Source: JBBIMP01 sp037444305
GTDB lineage: Bacteria > Acidobacteriota > UBA6911
Assembly (NCBI GenBank): GCA_037444305.1
Contig: JBBIMP010000011.1
Location: forward strand, 1-64,000
DNA length: 64,000 nucleotides
Reading direction: 5' to 3'
In this document: piece by piece, positions 26,004 to 34,338 of the stretch
How positions within the stretch are numbered: position 1 is the first letter of the stretch
Layout: each line of letters starts with the position of its first letter
Notes under the pieces: model-generated
What the model saw: the letters and a program-made list of their open reading frames with translations, nothing else
What the model was told of the DNA's origin: nothing
Database searches by the model: none
Translations under genes and position numbers: made by a program

Positions 26004-26444
26004 ATGCAGTTCATCCCGAAGAAGCTGTACTACAAGATAGGCGAGGTATGCGAGATCGTCGGAGTGGAAGCGCACGTGCTGCGCTACTGGGAAACGGAAT
26101 TTCCGGCGTTGACGCCGCCGAAAAACAAGGGTGGGCAGCGCACCTACCGGCCGAGCGACATCGACCTGCTTCTTCGAATCCGTGGACTGCTGTATGAAGA
26201 CGGTTTTACCATAGCAGGCGCACGCAAGCAGCTCGCCCGGCGCGCCGCCGCCGAGGACGGGGAACCGGGGGCACTCCCGGCCGGGCCGGCCCGGCGGGCC
26301 GCGCAGACTGCACGCCGCCGCCGTGCGACCGCTTCACGAGGATCCGGGGATGACCGCACCGCGCAGGCGGAGAGCCCGAAGGAGGACCTCAGGCGCGTCC
26401 GGCGGGAGCTGGAGAACATATTGACTTTGCTCGAGCGCGGATGA
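26004..26444 (+). CDS. MerR-family transcriptional regulator
   Basis: This 146-residue protein has a MerR-type winged helix at residues 1-75: YYKIGEVCEIVGVEAHVLRYWETEF and NKGGQRTYRPSDIDLL (parts). The region after residue 80 is an alanine- and arginine-rich, probably disordered linker. It ends in a short coiled coil with a leucine pattern. No cysteine metal-binding set is visible, so it is not a classical metal sensor. Pairing with an IHF gene is common and suggests one transcript from the promoter at 25638. Confidence 0.88.
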   Translation: MQFIPKKLYYKIGEVCEIVGVEAHVLRYWETEFPALTPPKNKGGQRTYRPSDIDLLLRIRGLLYEDGFTIAGARKQLARRAAAEDGEPGALPAGPARRAAQTARRRRATASRGSGDDRTAQAESPKEDLRRVRRELENILTLLERG

Positions 26445-26448
26445 TAGT
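26421..26448 (+). promoter_or_regulatory. Promoter of tRNA-Pro(GGG)
   Basis: TTGACT at 26421-26426 and GATAGT at 26443-26448 are 16 bases apart. The -35 box lies inside the end of the MerR-family gene. The predicted start is near 26455, about ten bases before the tRNA. Confidence 0.6.
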
Positions 26449-26464
26449 GTTTCGACTTGACAGT

Positions 26465-26541
26465 CGGGACGTAGCGCAGCCTGGTAGCGCACACGCTTGG
26501 GGTGCGTGTGGTCGGTGGTTCAAATCCACTCGTCCCGACCA
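26465..26541 (+). tRNA. tRNA-Pro (anticodon GGG)
   Basis: The 77-base sequence folds as a cloverleaf. The acceptor stem CGGGACG pairs with CGTCCCG, the anticodon stem CACGC/GCGTG frames the loop TTGGGGT with anticodon GGG, and the T loop is GGTTCAAATCC. The 3' CCA is encoded. It decodes CCC/CCU proline codons. surE begins 27 bases after its 3' end. Confidence 0.96.
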
Positions 26542-26567
26542 TCTTTTTCATTCAGCGTTCGCACACC

Positions 26568-27341
26568 GTGGCCCTCATCCTCCTGACAAACGACGACGGC
26601 ATAGATGCTGACGGATTGAGGCATCTGGAGCAAAGCGTAAGGGGATTGGCCGATCTCGTGGTCGTGGCTCCGGACAGGGAGCGCAGCGCGGTGAGCCACG
26701 CGCTTACGATCCACACGCAGCTGGAATCGAGCCGTGTCGCGGAGAATCGTTACGCCCTGAACGGGACACCTGCAGACTGCGTGATTTACGCGCTGACCCA
26801 GCTTCTCCCCGCCGCTCCGGACCTCGTGATCTCCGGGATCAACCACGGCGCGAACCTCGGGCACGACATTAACTATTCGGGCACGGTCGCCGGAGCGCGG
26901 GAGGCGTTCCGGCGGGGCATTCCCGCGCTCGCCGTCTCACAGGCCTACAGCAAAAAAACACCCTTGACGTTCGAGCACGGCGCCGCTTTCAGCCGCACGC
27001 TGGTCGAAACCCTCCTGCAGAAGGAGAAGGGGGAGGGATATTGCCTGAATGTGAACTTCCCGGTCGGTTCCATACGCGGGGTCAGGGTCACGCGCCAGAG
27101 CTGCGCCTCCCACTTCCCCCATTTCAACTCGCTCGACGGCGCCGCCTTCGGCCCGGCAGGCGGCGGGCCGCGCGAAGAGGACCGCTACTGGGAGATCTGC
27201 CCCGACTACCTCGCCGTTGCCGAGCAATTCGTGTCGATCACCCCGCTGCGACGGGATCTCACCGACTACCAGGTTGCGGACTTTCTTCGGCGGGACGGCA
27301 TGCGCAGCCTGTTCGGCGGCGAGGCGCCTGAATTGGGTTGA
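26568..27341 (+). CDS. surE: 5'/3'-nucleotidase SurE
   Basis: The 257-residue enzyme removes phosphate from nucleoside monophosphates. The metal site LTNDDGID is at residues 6-13, and APDRERSAVSHALTI and GTPADCV are present. Asn in SGINHGANLGHDINYSGTV (parts) completes the family pattern. The start is GTG 26568; a longer frame from 26502 begins inside the tRNA and is rejected. There is no clear Shine-Dalgarno sequence, so translation may depend on processing of a tRNA-surE transcript. It is flanked by two proline tRNAs. Confidence 0.95.
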   Translation: MALILLTNDDGIDADGLRHLEQSVRGLADLVVVAPDRERSAVSHALTIHTQLESSRVAENRYALNGTPADCVIYALTQLLPAAPDLVISGINHGANLGHDINYSGTVAGAREAFRRGIPALAVSQAYSKKTPLTFEHGAAFSRTLVETLLQKEKGEGYCLNVNFPVGSIRGVRVTRQSCASHFPHFNSLDGAAFGPAGGGPREEDRYWEICPDYLAVAEQFVSITPLRRDLTDYQVADFLRRDGMRSLFGGEAPELG

Positions 27342-27366
27342 TCGGCCGGGGGATTTGAGCTACGAT
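27338..27366 (+). promoter_or_regulatory. Promoter of tRNA-Pro(CGG)
   Basis: TTGATC at 27338-27343 and TACGAT at 27361-27366 have a 17-base spacer. The -35 box overlaps the surE stop codon. The predicted start is near 27373, 11 bases before the tRNA. Confidence 0.6.
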
Positions 27367-27383
27367 TTTGCCCTGATTTGGGA

Positions 27384-27460
<77 letters not shown>

Positions 27461-27493
27461 GCTTTCCGTTTTTCATACCCGCTGAGCAGGATC

Positions 27494-27769
27494 TTGAAGG
27501 CAAACCACATCATCGTTCACGGACGCGTTCAGGGGGTCAGCTTTCGCTGGTTCGTGCAGCGCGCCGGCAGCCGCTTCGGCCTTACGGGCGATGTGCGAAA
27601 CCTGTCCGACGGCACCGTCGAGATCTTCGTGGAGGGGGATGAGCACGCCATCCGGGAGTTCGTGGCGGAGGTCGAAAGGGGCCCGTCCATGTCGCGGGTG
27701 GAGCGTCTGGAGGTTTACGAGGTTCCGGCGGGCGGAAGGTACCCGTCATTCTTGCTCGAGGGAAGGTAA
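27494..27769 (+). CDS. acyP: Acylphosphatase
   Basis: The 91-residue product has the exact acylphosphatase length and signature HGRVQGVSFRWFVQRAG (with the catalytic Arg in the GRVQGVxFR loop) and GDVRNLSDGTVEI with the catalytic Asn. It hydrolyses acyl phosphates. The start is TTG 27494, with AGGA only a few bases before it. apt begins two bases after its stop, so the pair is one operon. Confidence 0.94.
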   Translation: MKANHIIVHGRVQGVSFRWFVQRAGSRFGLTGDVRNLSDGTVEIFVEGDEHAIREFVAEVERGPSMSRVERLEVYEVPAGGRYPSFLLEGR

Positions 27770-27771
27770 AG

Positions 27772-28287
27772 ATGGAAGATCTCAAGGCTGCAATCCGTGA
27801 AATCCCCGACTGGCCCAAGAAGGGGATCCTCTTTTATGATGTGACCACGCTGATGAAGGACGCCGGCGCGTTTGCCCGGGCCGTCGATTCCCTGATCGAG
27901 CCGTTCAAGCGCAAAAAAATCGACCTCGTGCTGGGGGTTGAAGCGCGCGGGTTCATTTTTGCCCCGACCGTGGCCTTTGTCCTGAAGTGCGGCTTCGTTC
28001 CCGTCCGGAAGCCGGGAAAGCTTCCTGCCGCCACGCACCGCGTGGCCTACGAACTCGAATACGGCACCGATGCCCTCGAAATTCACCAGGACGCGGTGCA
28101 GCCCGGCCAGAACGTGCTCATCGTGGATGACTTGATCGCGACGGGCGGGACCGCACGGGCGGTGGCGGACGTGGTTCGGCAGATGGGCGGAACCGTGGTT
28201 GGCCTGGCCTTCCTGGTCGAGCTCGGTTTTCTCAAGGGCCGGGAAAAGCTTGCCGGATACGAAGTCACGAGCATCCTGAAATACTGA
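27772..28287 (+). CDS. apt: Adenine phosphoribosyltransferase
   Basis: This 171-residue enzyme salvages adenine to AMP using PRPP. It has IPDWPKKGILFYDVTTLM at residues 12-29 and GVEARGFIFAPTVAF. The PRPP-binding loop VLIVDDLIATGGTARA is near residue 118. Length and motifs match the family. It follows acyP after two bases. Confidence 0.97.
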   Translation: MEDLKAAIREIPDWPKKGILFYDVTTLMKDAGAFARAVDSLIEPFKRKKIDLVLGVEARGFIFAPTVAFVLKCGFVPVRKPGKLPAATHRVAYELEYGTDALEIHQDAVQPGQNVLIVDDLIATGGTARAVADVVRQMGGTVVGLAFLVELGFLKGREKLAGYEVTSILKY

Positions 28288-28397
28288 TCCCGCCTTTCCG
28301 CCTTGCGGCAATCCTGTGGATCACGTGTGCGGACGCGGAGATCCCGTATTCCCGGCTGTGGGCCGATCGTGCTTTCCGGGCAGCCGGACCGGCTCTC

Positions 28398-28679
28398 GGC
28401 CAGGGCCAGCATCTCGTCGGTCATGTCGAGTCCGTAGGCTTTTCCGCCCGGGGCCACTCGCCGGGCCGAGAGCAGGACGTCGATCCCCCCGCCGGATCCG
28501 AGATCGAGGACGACTTCGCCGGGCTTCAGCTCGGCCAGGGCAATCGGATTGCCGCAGCCGAGGGAAGCCGCCACGGCGTCGGCCGGGAGCCCGGCCTTTT
28601 CCCCCTCGCTGTAAAGATCCCGGATTATCGGATCCGCGCCCGCTGGAAGGGCGCCGGCGCCGCAGCAGGAGGCATCTCC
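28398..28679 (-). pseudogene. Arsenite methyltransferase N-terminal fragment
   Basis: A minus-strand frame reads GDASCCGAGALPAGADPI, LYSEGEKAGLPADAVAASLGCGNP and GEVVLDLGSGGGIDVLLSARRVAPGGKAYG (seen in parts), ending at LDMTDEMLALA. This is the start and the SAM-binding motif of ArsM-type arsenite methyltransferases. It stops after about 94 codons of an expected 260-280, and the sequence beyond 28398 no longer matches. It is a dead fragment. On its upstream side it abuts a fragment of a different gene at about 28684. Confidence 0.8.
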
Positions 28680-28683
28680 GGAA

Positions 28684-28803
28684 ATGACCCGCAACGCCGT
28701 GGCGGAGGATATTTCGGGGGTTGTGGGCTTTCTGGCCTCCGACCAGTCGAAGTTTCTCACGGGCGCCTACCTCCCCGTCAGCGGCGGCAACCTGATGATC
28801 TAG
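28684..28803 (+). pseudogene. Short-chain dehydrogenase C-terminal fragment
   Basis: This plus-strand stretch encodes 39 residues including AEDISGVVGFLASDQSKFLTG and AYLPVSGGNLMI before TAG (quoted in parts). This is the standard C-terminal end of SDR-family oxidoreductases (usually about 250 residues). No Rossmann fold precedes it. Its 5' edge lies within a few bases of the start of the opposite-strand arsM fragment, so two unrelated genes were broken and joined here. Confidence 0.75.
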
Positions 28804-28853
28804 CCCTGCCCGGCGAGCGAGAAAAAGTGAGCCGGGCCCGCGGGCCGGGATTA

Positions 28854-28883
28854 TGGACACTGTGCGCTGCGCTGTGGTAGCAT
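28854..28883 (+). promoter_or_regulatory. Candidate promoter of tRNA-Arg
   Basis: TGGACA at 28854-28859 and TAGCAT at 28878-28883 are separated by 18 bases. The predicted start is near 28890, at the foot of a short hairpin (28891-28908) that precedes the tRNA. Confidence 0.4.
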
Positions 28884-28890
28884 TCTGCCC

Positions 28891-28908
28891 GTTTTCAGCA
28901 GTGAAAAC
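28891..28908 (+). other. Short hairpin upstream of tRNA-Arg
   Basis: GTTTTCA at 28891-28897 pairs with TGAAAAC at 28902-28908 around a four-base loop. It lies between the candidate promoter and the tRNA, so it may be part of the 5' leader removed by RNase P. Confidence 0.4.
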
Positions 28909-28917
28909 GCCCGATGT

Positions 28918-28994
<77 letters not shown>

Positions 28995-29404
28995 CCCCGT
29001 TACCTCCTCCTGCGGCACCCACCGCGCACCGGGATTGTTCCCGTATGCGCATCGTTTGGCTTGCCGCCACTTTGTTGCAGGGATGTGATATCATTTAGTC
29101 GCTGAACATCGGAGCTCGCAGGCAGCACCCGTCCCGTCTTTAATCCCTGAGGCACCTGGGGCTCCCGGCAACCGACTTTGGGATCGTTCGACCTTGCCGG
29201 CTGCGGAGTGAACATGGTCCTGCTGGTATTTGGCGATAATCCTCCTTCCCACGTTCGCGCAGCGGAGCAAGCAGGCTGAAGATTTTACCGGCAATGGGCG
29301 GACGAGGCGACAAGAGTGATCAACACCGCGCGCCCCTTCGGGGGAATGCGCTCCCCGATGCCCGGGGCATTTCCCGGGTAGTGCAGGGGGCTGGAGGATT
29401 GCTC
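28995..29404 (+). other. 410-base stretch without a gene
   Basis: No convincing reading frame was found. It holds a possible stem-loop (CCGGCAA at 29165-29171 with TTGCCGG at 29194-29200) and a 13-base palindrome (ATGCCC-G-GGGCAT near 29355). No known riboswitch consensus could be matched with confidence. The leader and promoter of the receiver gene should lie here. Confidence 0.4.
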
Positions 29405-29779
29405 ATGGCCAAAATCCTTGTCGTGGATTACGAGAGAAACTTGCGCACTCTCTACCAGAGAGAACTGGCCGAGGACGGGCACCGGATCACCACAGCGGGC
29501 AGCGCCGGCGAGGCCCTGGCAAGGTTTTTTGAAGACGAGCCGGATCTTGTGGTACTCGACGTTCCCAGGCCCTATGGGGAGGAACTCGAGGAGCTGGGCG
29601 GCCTGTTGTCGTTCGAGCGCCATGTGCCCGTGGTATTCAACAGCTCTCATTCACATTACAGCGACAATTTCCTCTCCCTGCCGGCGGATGCCTGCGTCGA
29701 AAAATCGGCGGACCTGCTGGCATTGAGGCAGACCATCCGGCAGGTGCTGAACGCGCGCACAAGCACCACCCGGCGCTGA
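29405..29779 (+). CDS. Single-domain response-regulator receiver protein (degenerate)
   Basis: The product is 124 residues from ATG 29405 and consists of one CheY-like receiver domain. It starts MAKILVVDYER. The acidic pair normally DD is D8-Y9, so one metal ligand is lost. The phosphoacceptor D52 (VVLDVP), serines at 80-81 and K100 are kept. No output domain is present. glgC follows after 35 bases, suggesting one transcript. Loss of the second acidic residue may make it weakly phosphorylatable or a constitutive partner. Confidence 0.8.
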   Translation: MAKILVVDYERNLRTLYQRELAEDGHRITTAGSAGEALARFFEDEPDLVVLDVPRPYGEELEELGGLLSFERHVPVVFNSSHSHYSDNFLSLPADACVEKSADLLALRQTIRQVLNARTSTTRR

Positions 29780-29814
29780 GGGAACGCCGCGCCGAGCGGC
29801 GACCGTTCCGGTTG

Positions 29815-31047
29815 ATGACGATTGCGAAACTTCTCCGTGGAACCCTGACGCTCATCCTGGCCGGCGGCCAGGGCGAACGGCTTTACCCGCTAACCAAGCA
29901 CCGGGCGAAGCCCGCCGTACCTTTCGCGGGCGAATACCGCATAATCGACTTCACCCTCTCTAACTGCGTCAACTCTGGGCTGAAGCGCATCTACGTCCTG
30001 ACGCAGTACCTCAGTCAGTCGCTCGATCGCCACCTCAAACTGGGCTGGAACATCTTCGCCAGCGCCCTCGACGAGTTTATCTACACGGTCCCGCCCCAGT
30101 TCCGGAGGGGAAACCGGTGGTACCGCGGAACGGCCGACGCCATTTTCCAGAATGTCTACATCCTGCAGAACGAGCGCCCCGAACGGGTGCTGATCCTCTC
30201 CGGCGACCACATTTACAAAATGGACTACAGCGAGATGATCGAGACCCACGTGGACTCGGGGGCGGCAGTGACGGTAGCCGCGGTAGAATGCGAGCGCGAA
30301 GCCGCGCGCCGGATGGGCGTTCTCGAGGTAGACGGCGAAAGCCGGATCATAAACTTCGAGGAGAAGCCCGAGAACCCCAAACCGCTTCCTGGATCCGGAG
30401 GCTTTTCCCTGGTCAACATGGGTGTCTACATCTTCCAGACCGAGACGCTGGTCAAGGCCATCTCCCTCGACGCCCGCAGGGAAAGCAAGCACGACTTCGG
30501 CCAGGACATCCTTCCGGCGCTGGTTCACACCGACCGCGTCATGGCCTACCGCTTCCGCGACCAGAATCGCAAGCAGATCACTTACTGGCGCGACATCGGC
30601 ACGCTGGACTCCTACTATGAGGCCAGCATGGATCTCGTGCAGGTGGACCCGGTGTTCAACCTCTACGACCGGTCCTTCCCGATCCACTCCTACATGGATC
30701 CGCGTCCGCCCGCGAAGATGGTCTTCGCCGGGGGAGAGGAAGGGCGCATCGGGATTGCCCTCGACTCCCTGCTGTGCAATGGCTGCATCGTCAGCGGCGG
30801 CCGTGTCGTCCGGTCGATCCTGTCGCCGGATGTCCGTGTGAATTCTTACTCGCTCGTGGAGGACTCGATCCTGTTCAACGGCGTGGATGTGGGACGTCAC
30901 GCCCGCATCCGCCGAGCCATCATCGACAAGGGGGTCACGATTCCGCCGGGCTTTCAGATCGGGCATGACCTGGAAGAGGACGCGGCGCGGTTCACCGTGA
31001 CCGAATCCGGGCTCGTCGTCGTTCCCAAGCGGGAGTTGATTTCCTGA
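29815..31047 (+). CDS. glgC: Glucose-1-phosphate adenylyltransferase
   Basis: This 410-residue enzyme makes ADP-glucose for glycogen synthesis. It has LILAGGQGERLYPLTKHRAKP near residue 15 (in family form), FAGEYRIIDFTLSNCVNSG, WYRGTADAI, LILSGDHIYKMDY and YWRDIGTLDSYYEA. A C-terminal left-handed helix domain is present. ATG 29815 is preferred to the adjacent TTG 29812. No other glycogen genes are in the window. Confidence 0.97.
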   Translation: MTIAKLLRGTLTLILAGGQGERLYPLTKHRAKPAVPFAGEYRIIDFTLSNCVNSGLKRIYVLTQYLSQSLDRHLKLGWNIFASALDEFIYTVPPQFRRGNRWYRGTADAIFQNVYILQNERPERVLILSGDHIYKMDYSEMIETHVDSGAAVTVAAVECEREAARRMGVLEVDGESRIINFEEKPENPKPLPGSGGFSLVNMGVYIFQTETLVKAISLDARRESKHDFGQDILPALVHTDRVMAYRFRDQNRKQITYWRDIGTLDSYYEASMDLVQVDPVFNLYDRSFPIHSYMDPRPPAKMVFAGGEEGRIGIALDSLLCNGCIVSGGRVVRSILSPDVRVNSYSLVEDSILFNGVDVGRHARIRRAIIDKGVTIPPGFQIGHDLEEDAARFTVTESGLVVVPKRELIS

Positions 31048-31092
31048 AAACGCGCTGCAGCCCTCCTCGGGAACGCAACCGCGGGCGCGGCG

Positions 31093-32904
31093 TCAGAAGC
31101 CGGTGATTTTCAGCCCCACCCTCAGCCAGCGCCCCGGCATTTCAACCCCGCGGATTTCCTCGTAGCGCGAGTCCAGCAGGTTGGAGGCGTCCAGGAAGAG
31201 AACGTATCTCCCGATCGGCCGGCTGAGTCGCGCGTCCACGAGCCAGTACCGGCGCCCGTCCGCTCTTGTCTTGTGTGAGACGCGCGGTCCCAGGGCGAGC
31301 GCGAGAGGAAGGCGACAATCCCCGAAGGCCACGAAGGAATGCCGGGGATAATCCATGACATACTTGGAATAACCGGCGGGTGTCGCGGTGCGCAGTCGAA
31401 GATAGGCGTACTCGACCTGGAGCGCCCAATGTTCGGCCAACCGGCGCTGCAGCGCGACTTCCACCCCCTGTGTGTCCAGGTCGCGGAGGTTGCGTGTCTG
31501 CCACTTGTCCGCCAATGTCTCGCGCGCCCAATCGATGACATCGGCGTCCCAGCGGCGGAACAGGGTCAGCCGAGCCATCCAGGAGGCATGCGGCCACCAG
31601 TCGGCGCCGGCCTCGGCGCCCCACGACTTCTCGGGCTTAAGCGTCGAGAGCGCTTCGTGGATCGGGTCGCGATAGAAAAGCTCGGTAAAGGTCGGGATCC
31701 GGAAGGCCCTGCCCGCCGACGACCGCAGCCTGAGATTCGGCCGAATCCACCAGCTGCCTCCCAGGGATGGCGAAGGGGCGGAACCGAAATGCGTGTAATG
31801 GTCGAGGCGCAGTCCCACTGCCAGAGCAGCGTTCCCGCGCTGGTGCTGAAGCTCGGAATAGATGCTGCCGCGGCCGAATGAACGCCGGCCGAGGTTGCTG
31901 GAGACGATCCAATCCCCGCCCGCCTCCGCGCCCAGGGTAAACCGGGTGGTTGTGCCCGGGAGCCACTGCGCTTTGCCGTGAATGCCCAGCGCGTGGGTGC
32001 GGTGCGTGTTCTCGAAGATCCCGGGCCGGCCCTGATCCCAGAGGAACCGATCGCCGTGGGTCCGGTAATAAGCCCCGCCGCCGATCCTGTCTGCAACGGT
32101 CTGAGGAAACCGGCGTTCGAAGGCCGCGAGGGTGGAGTTGGTCCACTCTCGAGACGGGGAGGGGCCGTAAAAGCCATGGGCGCCGAATTCCTTGAGCTGA
32201 TGGGAGAGATAGAAAGTCGAATCCTGCCCGAGATCGGACCGGCTCGAGAGTGTAAGGGTTTCGAAATCGCGGGCGTGGGTGAAGCCGGTGGACCGGTTGC
32301 CGGCGACCGAGAGCGACTGCCTCAGCCGCCCGCTCGCGAAACCGGCTGTGGCGGTGGCGTCGATCAGGCCGTAGCTGCCGGCAATCGCCTGGCCCTCTGC
32401 GCGCGCGCCGCTCGGGCGGGTGATGATGTTGATGGTTCCTCCGAATGCATCTGCGCCGTAGAGGGAGGATCCGGGGCCGTAGAGAACCTCCACCCTGTCG
32501 ATATCCGCCAGGACTACGGGGAGGTCGCTGTTATGGTGACCGGTCTGCGCGTTGTTGATTCTCACGCCGTTGATCAGCACGAGCGTCTGGCCGAAAGAGG
32601 CGCCGCGGACGGAGAAGTTGGATTGCACCCCGAATGGCCCCCTGGTGTTCAGGCTGACGCTGGCCGCGTACCGCATCAGGTCGGCGACCGATTCGATCGG
32701 AAGCCGCGCGATGTCCTCGCGTGTGAGGACCGTGACAGTCCGCGAGATGCTCTGGAAAGGAACCGGATGAGCGCCTGCCGTGACGATGACCGTTTCCCGG
32801 AGTGCCTCCTGCGCCATCGCCCGAACGGCGGGCGTTGCGAGCAGCGGCATCCACACGATGATCCGGGCCGCCGGCATGAAACGCACACTGCGAAACATCG
32901 TCAA
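31093..32904 (-). CDS. TonB-dependent outer-membrane receptor (BtuB-like)
   Basis: The 603-residue protein has a signal peptide, then a TonB box (ETVIVTAG near residue 37). A plug domain follows with ADLMRYAASVSLNTRG, FSVRGASFGQTLVLINGVRINN (parts) and VEVLYGPGSSLYGADAFGGTINI. The rest is a 22-strand-type barrel ending in F. Among known families it is closest to BtuB/vitamin B12 receptors. TTG 32904 is nine bases after AGGAGG; ATG 32898 is the alternative. No cobalamin riboswitch was recognised upstream, so the ligand is unproven. It is convergent with glgC. Confidence 0.9.
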   Translation of the reverse strand: MTMFRSVRFMPAARIIVWMPLLATPAVRAMAQEALRETVIVTAGAHPVPFQSISRTVTVLTREDIARLPIESVADLMRYAASVSLNTRGPFGVQSNFSVRGASFGQTLVLINGVRINNAQTGHHNSDLPVVLADIDRVEVLYGPGSSLYGADAFGGTINIITRPSGARAEGQAIAGSYGLIDATATAGFASGRLRQSLSVAGNRSTGFTHARDFETLTLSSRSDLGQDSTFYLSHQLKEFGAHGFYGPSPSREWTNSTLAAFERRFPQTVADRIGGGAYYRTHGDRFLWDQGRPGIFENTHRTHALGIHGKAQWLPGTTTRFTLGAEAGGDWIVSSNLGRRSFGRGSIYSELQHQRGNAALAVGLRLDHYTHFGSAPSPSLGGSWWIRPNLRLRSSAGRAFRIPTFTELFYRDPIHEALSTLKPEKSWGAEAGADWWPHASWMARLTLFRRWDADVIDWARETLADKWQTRNLRDLDTQGVEVALQRRLAEHWALQVEYAYLRLRTATPAGYSKYVMDYPRHSFVAFGDCRLPLALALGPRVSHKTRADGRRYWLVDARLSRPIGRYVLFLDASNLLDSRYEEIRGVEMPGRWLRVGLKITGF

Positions 32905-33027
32905 CCGATCCCGCCTCCTGGCCCCGTGAAATAGAAGTGGTTTTTATAGCAGAGATCGGGCGGCTGCAGAAGGATAAATTGGGATTTGGGCGCAGTCGGG
33001 CATGGCGCGGCCGATCCGAGCATAGTA

Positions 33028-33054
33028 CCCCCGTGCCTGAACGCGAACCGGGGG
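33028..33054. other. Inverted repeat in divergent intergenic region
   Basis: CCCCCG at 33028-33033 and CGGGGG at 33049-33054 are perfect complements with a 15-base loop, between the TonB receptor gene and the aminotransferase gene. No T-tract follows, so it is not a typical terminator; it may be an operator or leader hairpin. Confidence 0.3.
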
Positions 33055-33138
33055 CTTGTTGACGCTTCCTGGATTCATGGGCTACCATGCGGCCGCATAG
33101 TCGATGGACCTTTTCTCCCGGGCGACCTCCGCCCGGCA

Positions 33139-33174
33139 CCTGCAAGACTTCGAAAATCCATGAGAGTTTGCAGG
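33139..33174. other. Inverted repeat upstream of aminotransferase gene
   Basis: CCTGCAA at 33139-33145 and TTGCAGG at 33168-33174 flank 22 bases, ending 24 bases before ATG 33199. It could form a leader hairpin near the ribosome binding site. No known riboswitch core was recognised. Confidence 0.3.
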
Positions 33175-33198
33175 CCCCGAAAGGAAAAGAGGTGATGC

Positions 33199-34314
33199 AT
33201 GACGATCAAGATGCGACGCCGCGATTGGCTCAGGACCGGTGTTTTGGCGGCCGCCGGGATGACGCTGACCAGAGACGCCCCGGCTTCGAGGCCGGCGCGC
33301 TCCGCCGACGGGCACGACCTGATACTTCTCGACCAGAATGAGAATCCCTACGGCATTTCCAGCCGGACGGAGAAGGCAATTCTCGAGGCCCTCGGTCACT
33401 GCCATCGCTACCCGGGCGATGAAATGCGGAACCTGCGCAAGCTGGTCTCCGAGCGGGAGGGAATCCCTGAGGATCATGTGATCCTCGGGGCCGGATCCAC
33501 CGAAATCCTCAGCCTCGTCGCCCTGGCCTACGGGGCCGATGGCAGGGAAGTTGTTGCGGCGGACCCTACCTACTCGGGCTTTGCCAACTATATCCCGCGG
33601 GTGAAGGGCAGGCTGGTGCAGGTGCGGCTGAACGATCGCTTCGAGCATGACTTGAACGGAATGGCGAAGCGCCTGAACGGGAGGGTGCGGCTGGTCTACG
33701 TGTGCAACCCGAACAATCCCACCGGCACCATTGTGGATGGCGCAGCCCTGAAGTCGTTTTGCGAATCGGCGGCGCAGCGTTCGCTGGTGTTCGTCGATGA
33801 GGCTTACCACTACCTGGTCGAGGATCCGCGCTATTCTTCGATGCTGGGGTTGGTGCGCGAGGGCCGGAATGTTCTCGTGGCGCGCACGCTGTCGAAGATT
33901 CACGGCTTGGCCGGAATGAGGGTCGGATTCGGCGTGGCCAGACCGGATATCATCGAGAACCTCCGCCGGATCCAGACCAACTTTGCCCCGATCAGCATTG
34001 TGAGCCTCGCCGCCGGCGCGGCGGCCTACCAGGACACCGAGTTCATCGATTCCTGCAGGATCCGGGTGGAGGAAACCAGAGCCTGGTTTGCCGGCGCGCT
34101 CGAGAAGCTCGGGCGCAACTGCATACGTTCGCACACCAACTTCGTCCTCTTCGAAGTCGGGCGCAAGCCGGCGCTCGTCGTGGAGGAATTGACGGCGAAG
34201 CGGATTGCCGTACGTGCCTTCGAGTTCTGGGGGCGGAACTGGATCCGAGTGAGCCTCGGGACCATGGAAGAGATGAAGCAGCTGGCCGCGGCCTTGACGC
34301 AGGTGGCCCTGTAA
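33199..34314 (+). CDS. Tat-exported histidinol-phosphate aminotransferase-like enzyme
   Basis: This 371-residue protein is a fold-type I PLP aminotransferase of the HisC type. It has DQNENPYGIS, DEAYHYLVED, and the PLP lysine in TLSKIHGLAGMRVGF. Unlike biosynthetic HisC it begins with a twin-arginine signal (RRRDWLRTGVLAAAG, residues 6-20), so it is predicted to act outside the cytoplasm. GATGC with AGGTG precedes the start. The exported phosphatase gene follows after 24 bases. The substrate is unknown; a role in histidine synthesis is unlikely for an exported form. Confidence 0.88.
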   Translation: MTIKMRRRDWLRTGVLAAAGMTLTRDAPASRPARSADGHDLILLDQNENPYGISSRTEKAILEALGHCHRYPGDEMRNLRKLVSEREGIPEDHVILGAGSTEILSLVALAYGADGREVVAADPTYSGFANYIPRVKGRLVQVRLNDRFEHDLNGMAKRLNGRVRLVYVCNPNNPTGTIVDGAALKSFCESAAQRSLVFVDEAYHYLVEDPRYSSMLGLVREGRNVLVARTLSKIHGLAGMRVGFGVARPDIIENLRRIQTNFAPISIVSLAAGAAAYQDTEFIDSCRIRVEETRAWFAGALEKLGRNCIRSHTNFVLFEVGRKPALVVEELTAKRIAVRAFEFWGRNWIRVSLGTMEEMKQLAAALTQVAL

Positions 34315-34338
34315 AACCTATTCTACGAGGGAAAGAGC

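Noticed and set aside
26502..26567. Earlier surE start inside tRNA-Pro
   Set aside because: The first codons would lie inside the tRNA; SurE homologues begin near VALILLTNDDG.
28083..28760. 225-codon minus-strand frame as a complete methyltransferase
   Set aside because: Only residues 28-121 match ArsM; beyond this the frame runs through the antisense of apt and loses all motifs, so it is a fragment.
29100..29290. SAM- or c-di-GMP-type riboswitch
   Set aside because: A CCCGGCAACC stretch and a stem-loop are present, but the other conserved elements of either class are missing.
32905..33198. Cobalamin riboswitch upstream of the BtuB-like receptor
   Set aside because: The conserved B12-box pattern and GCCACTG-type core could not be found on the minus strand.
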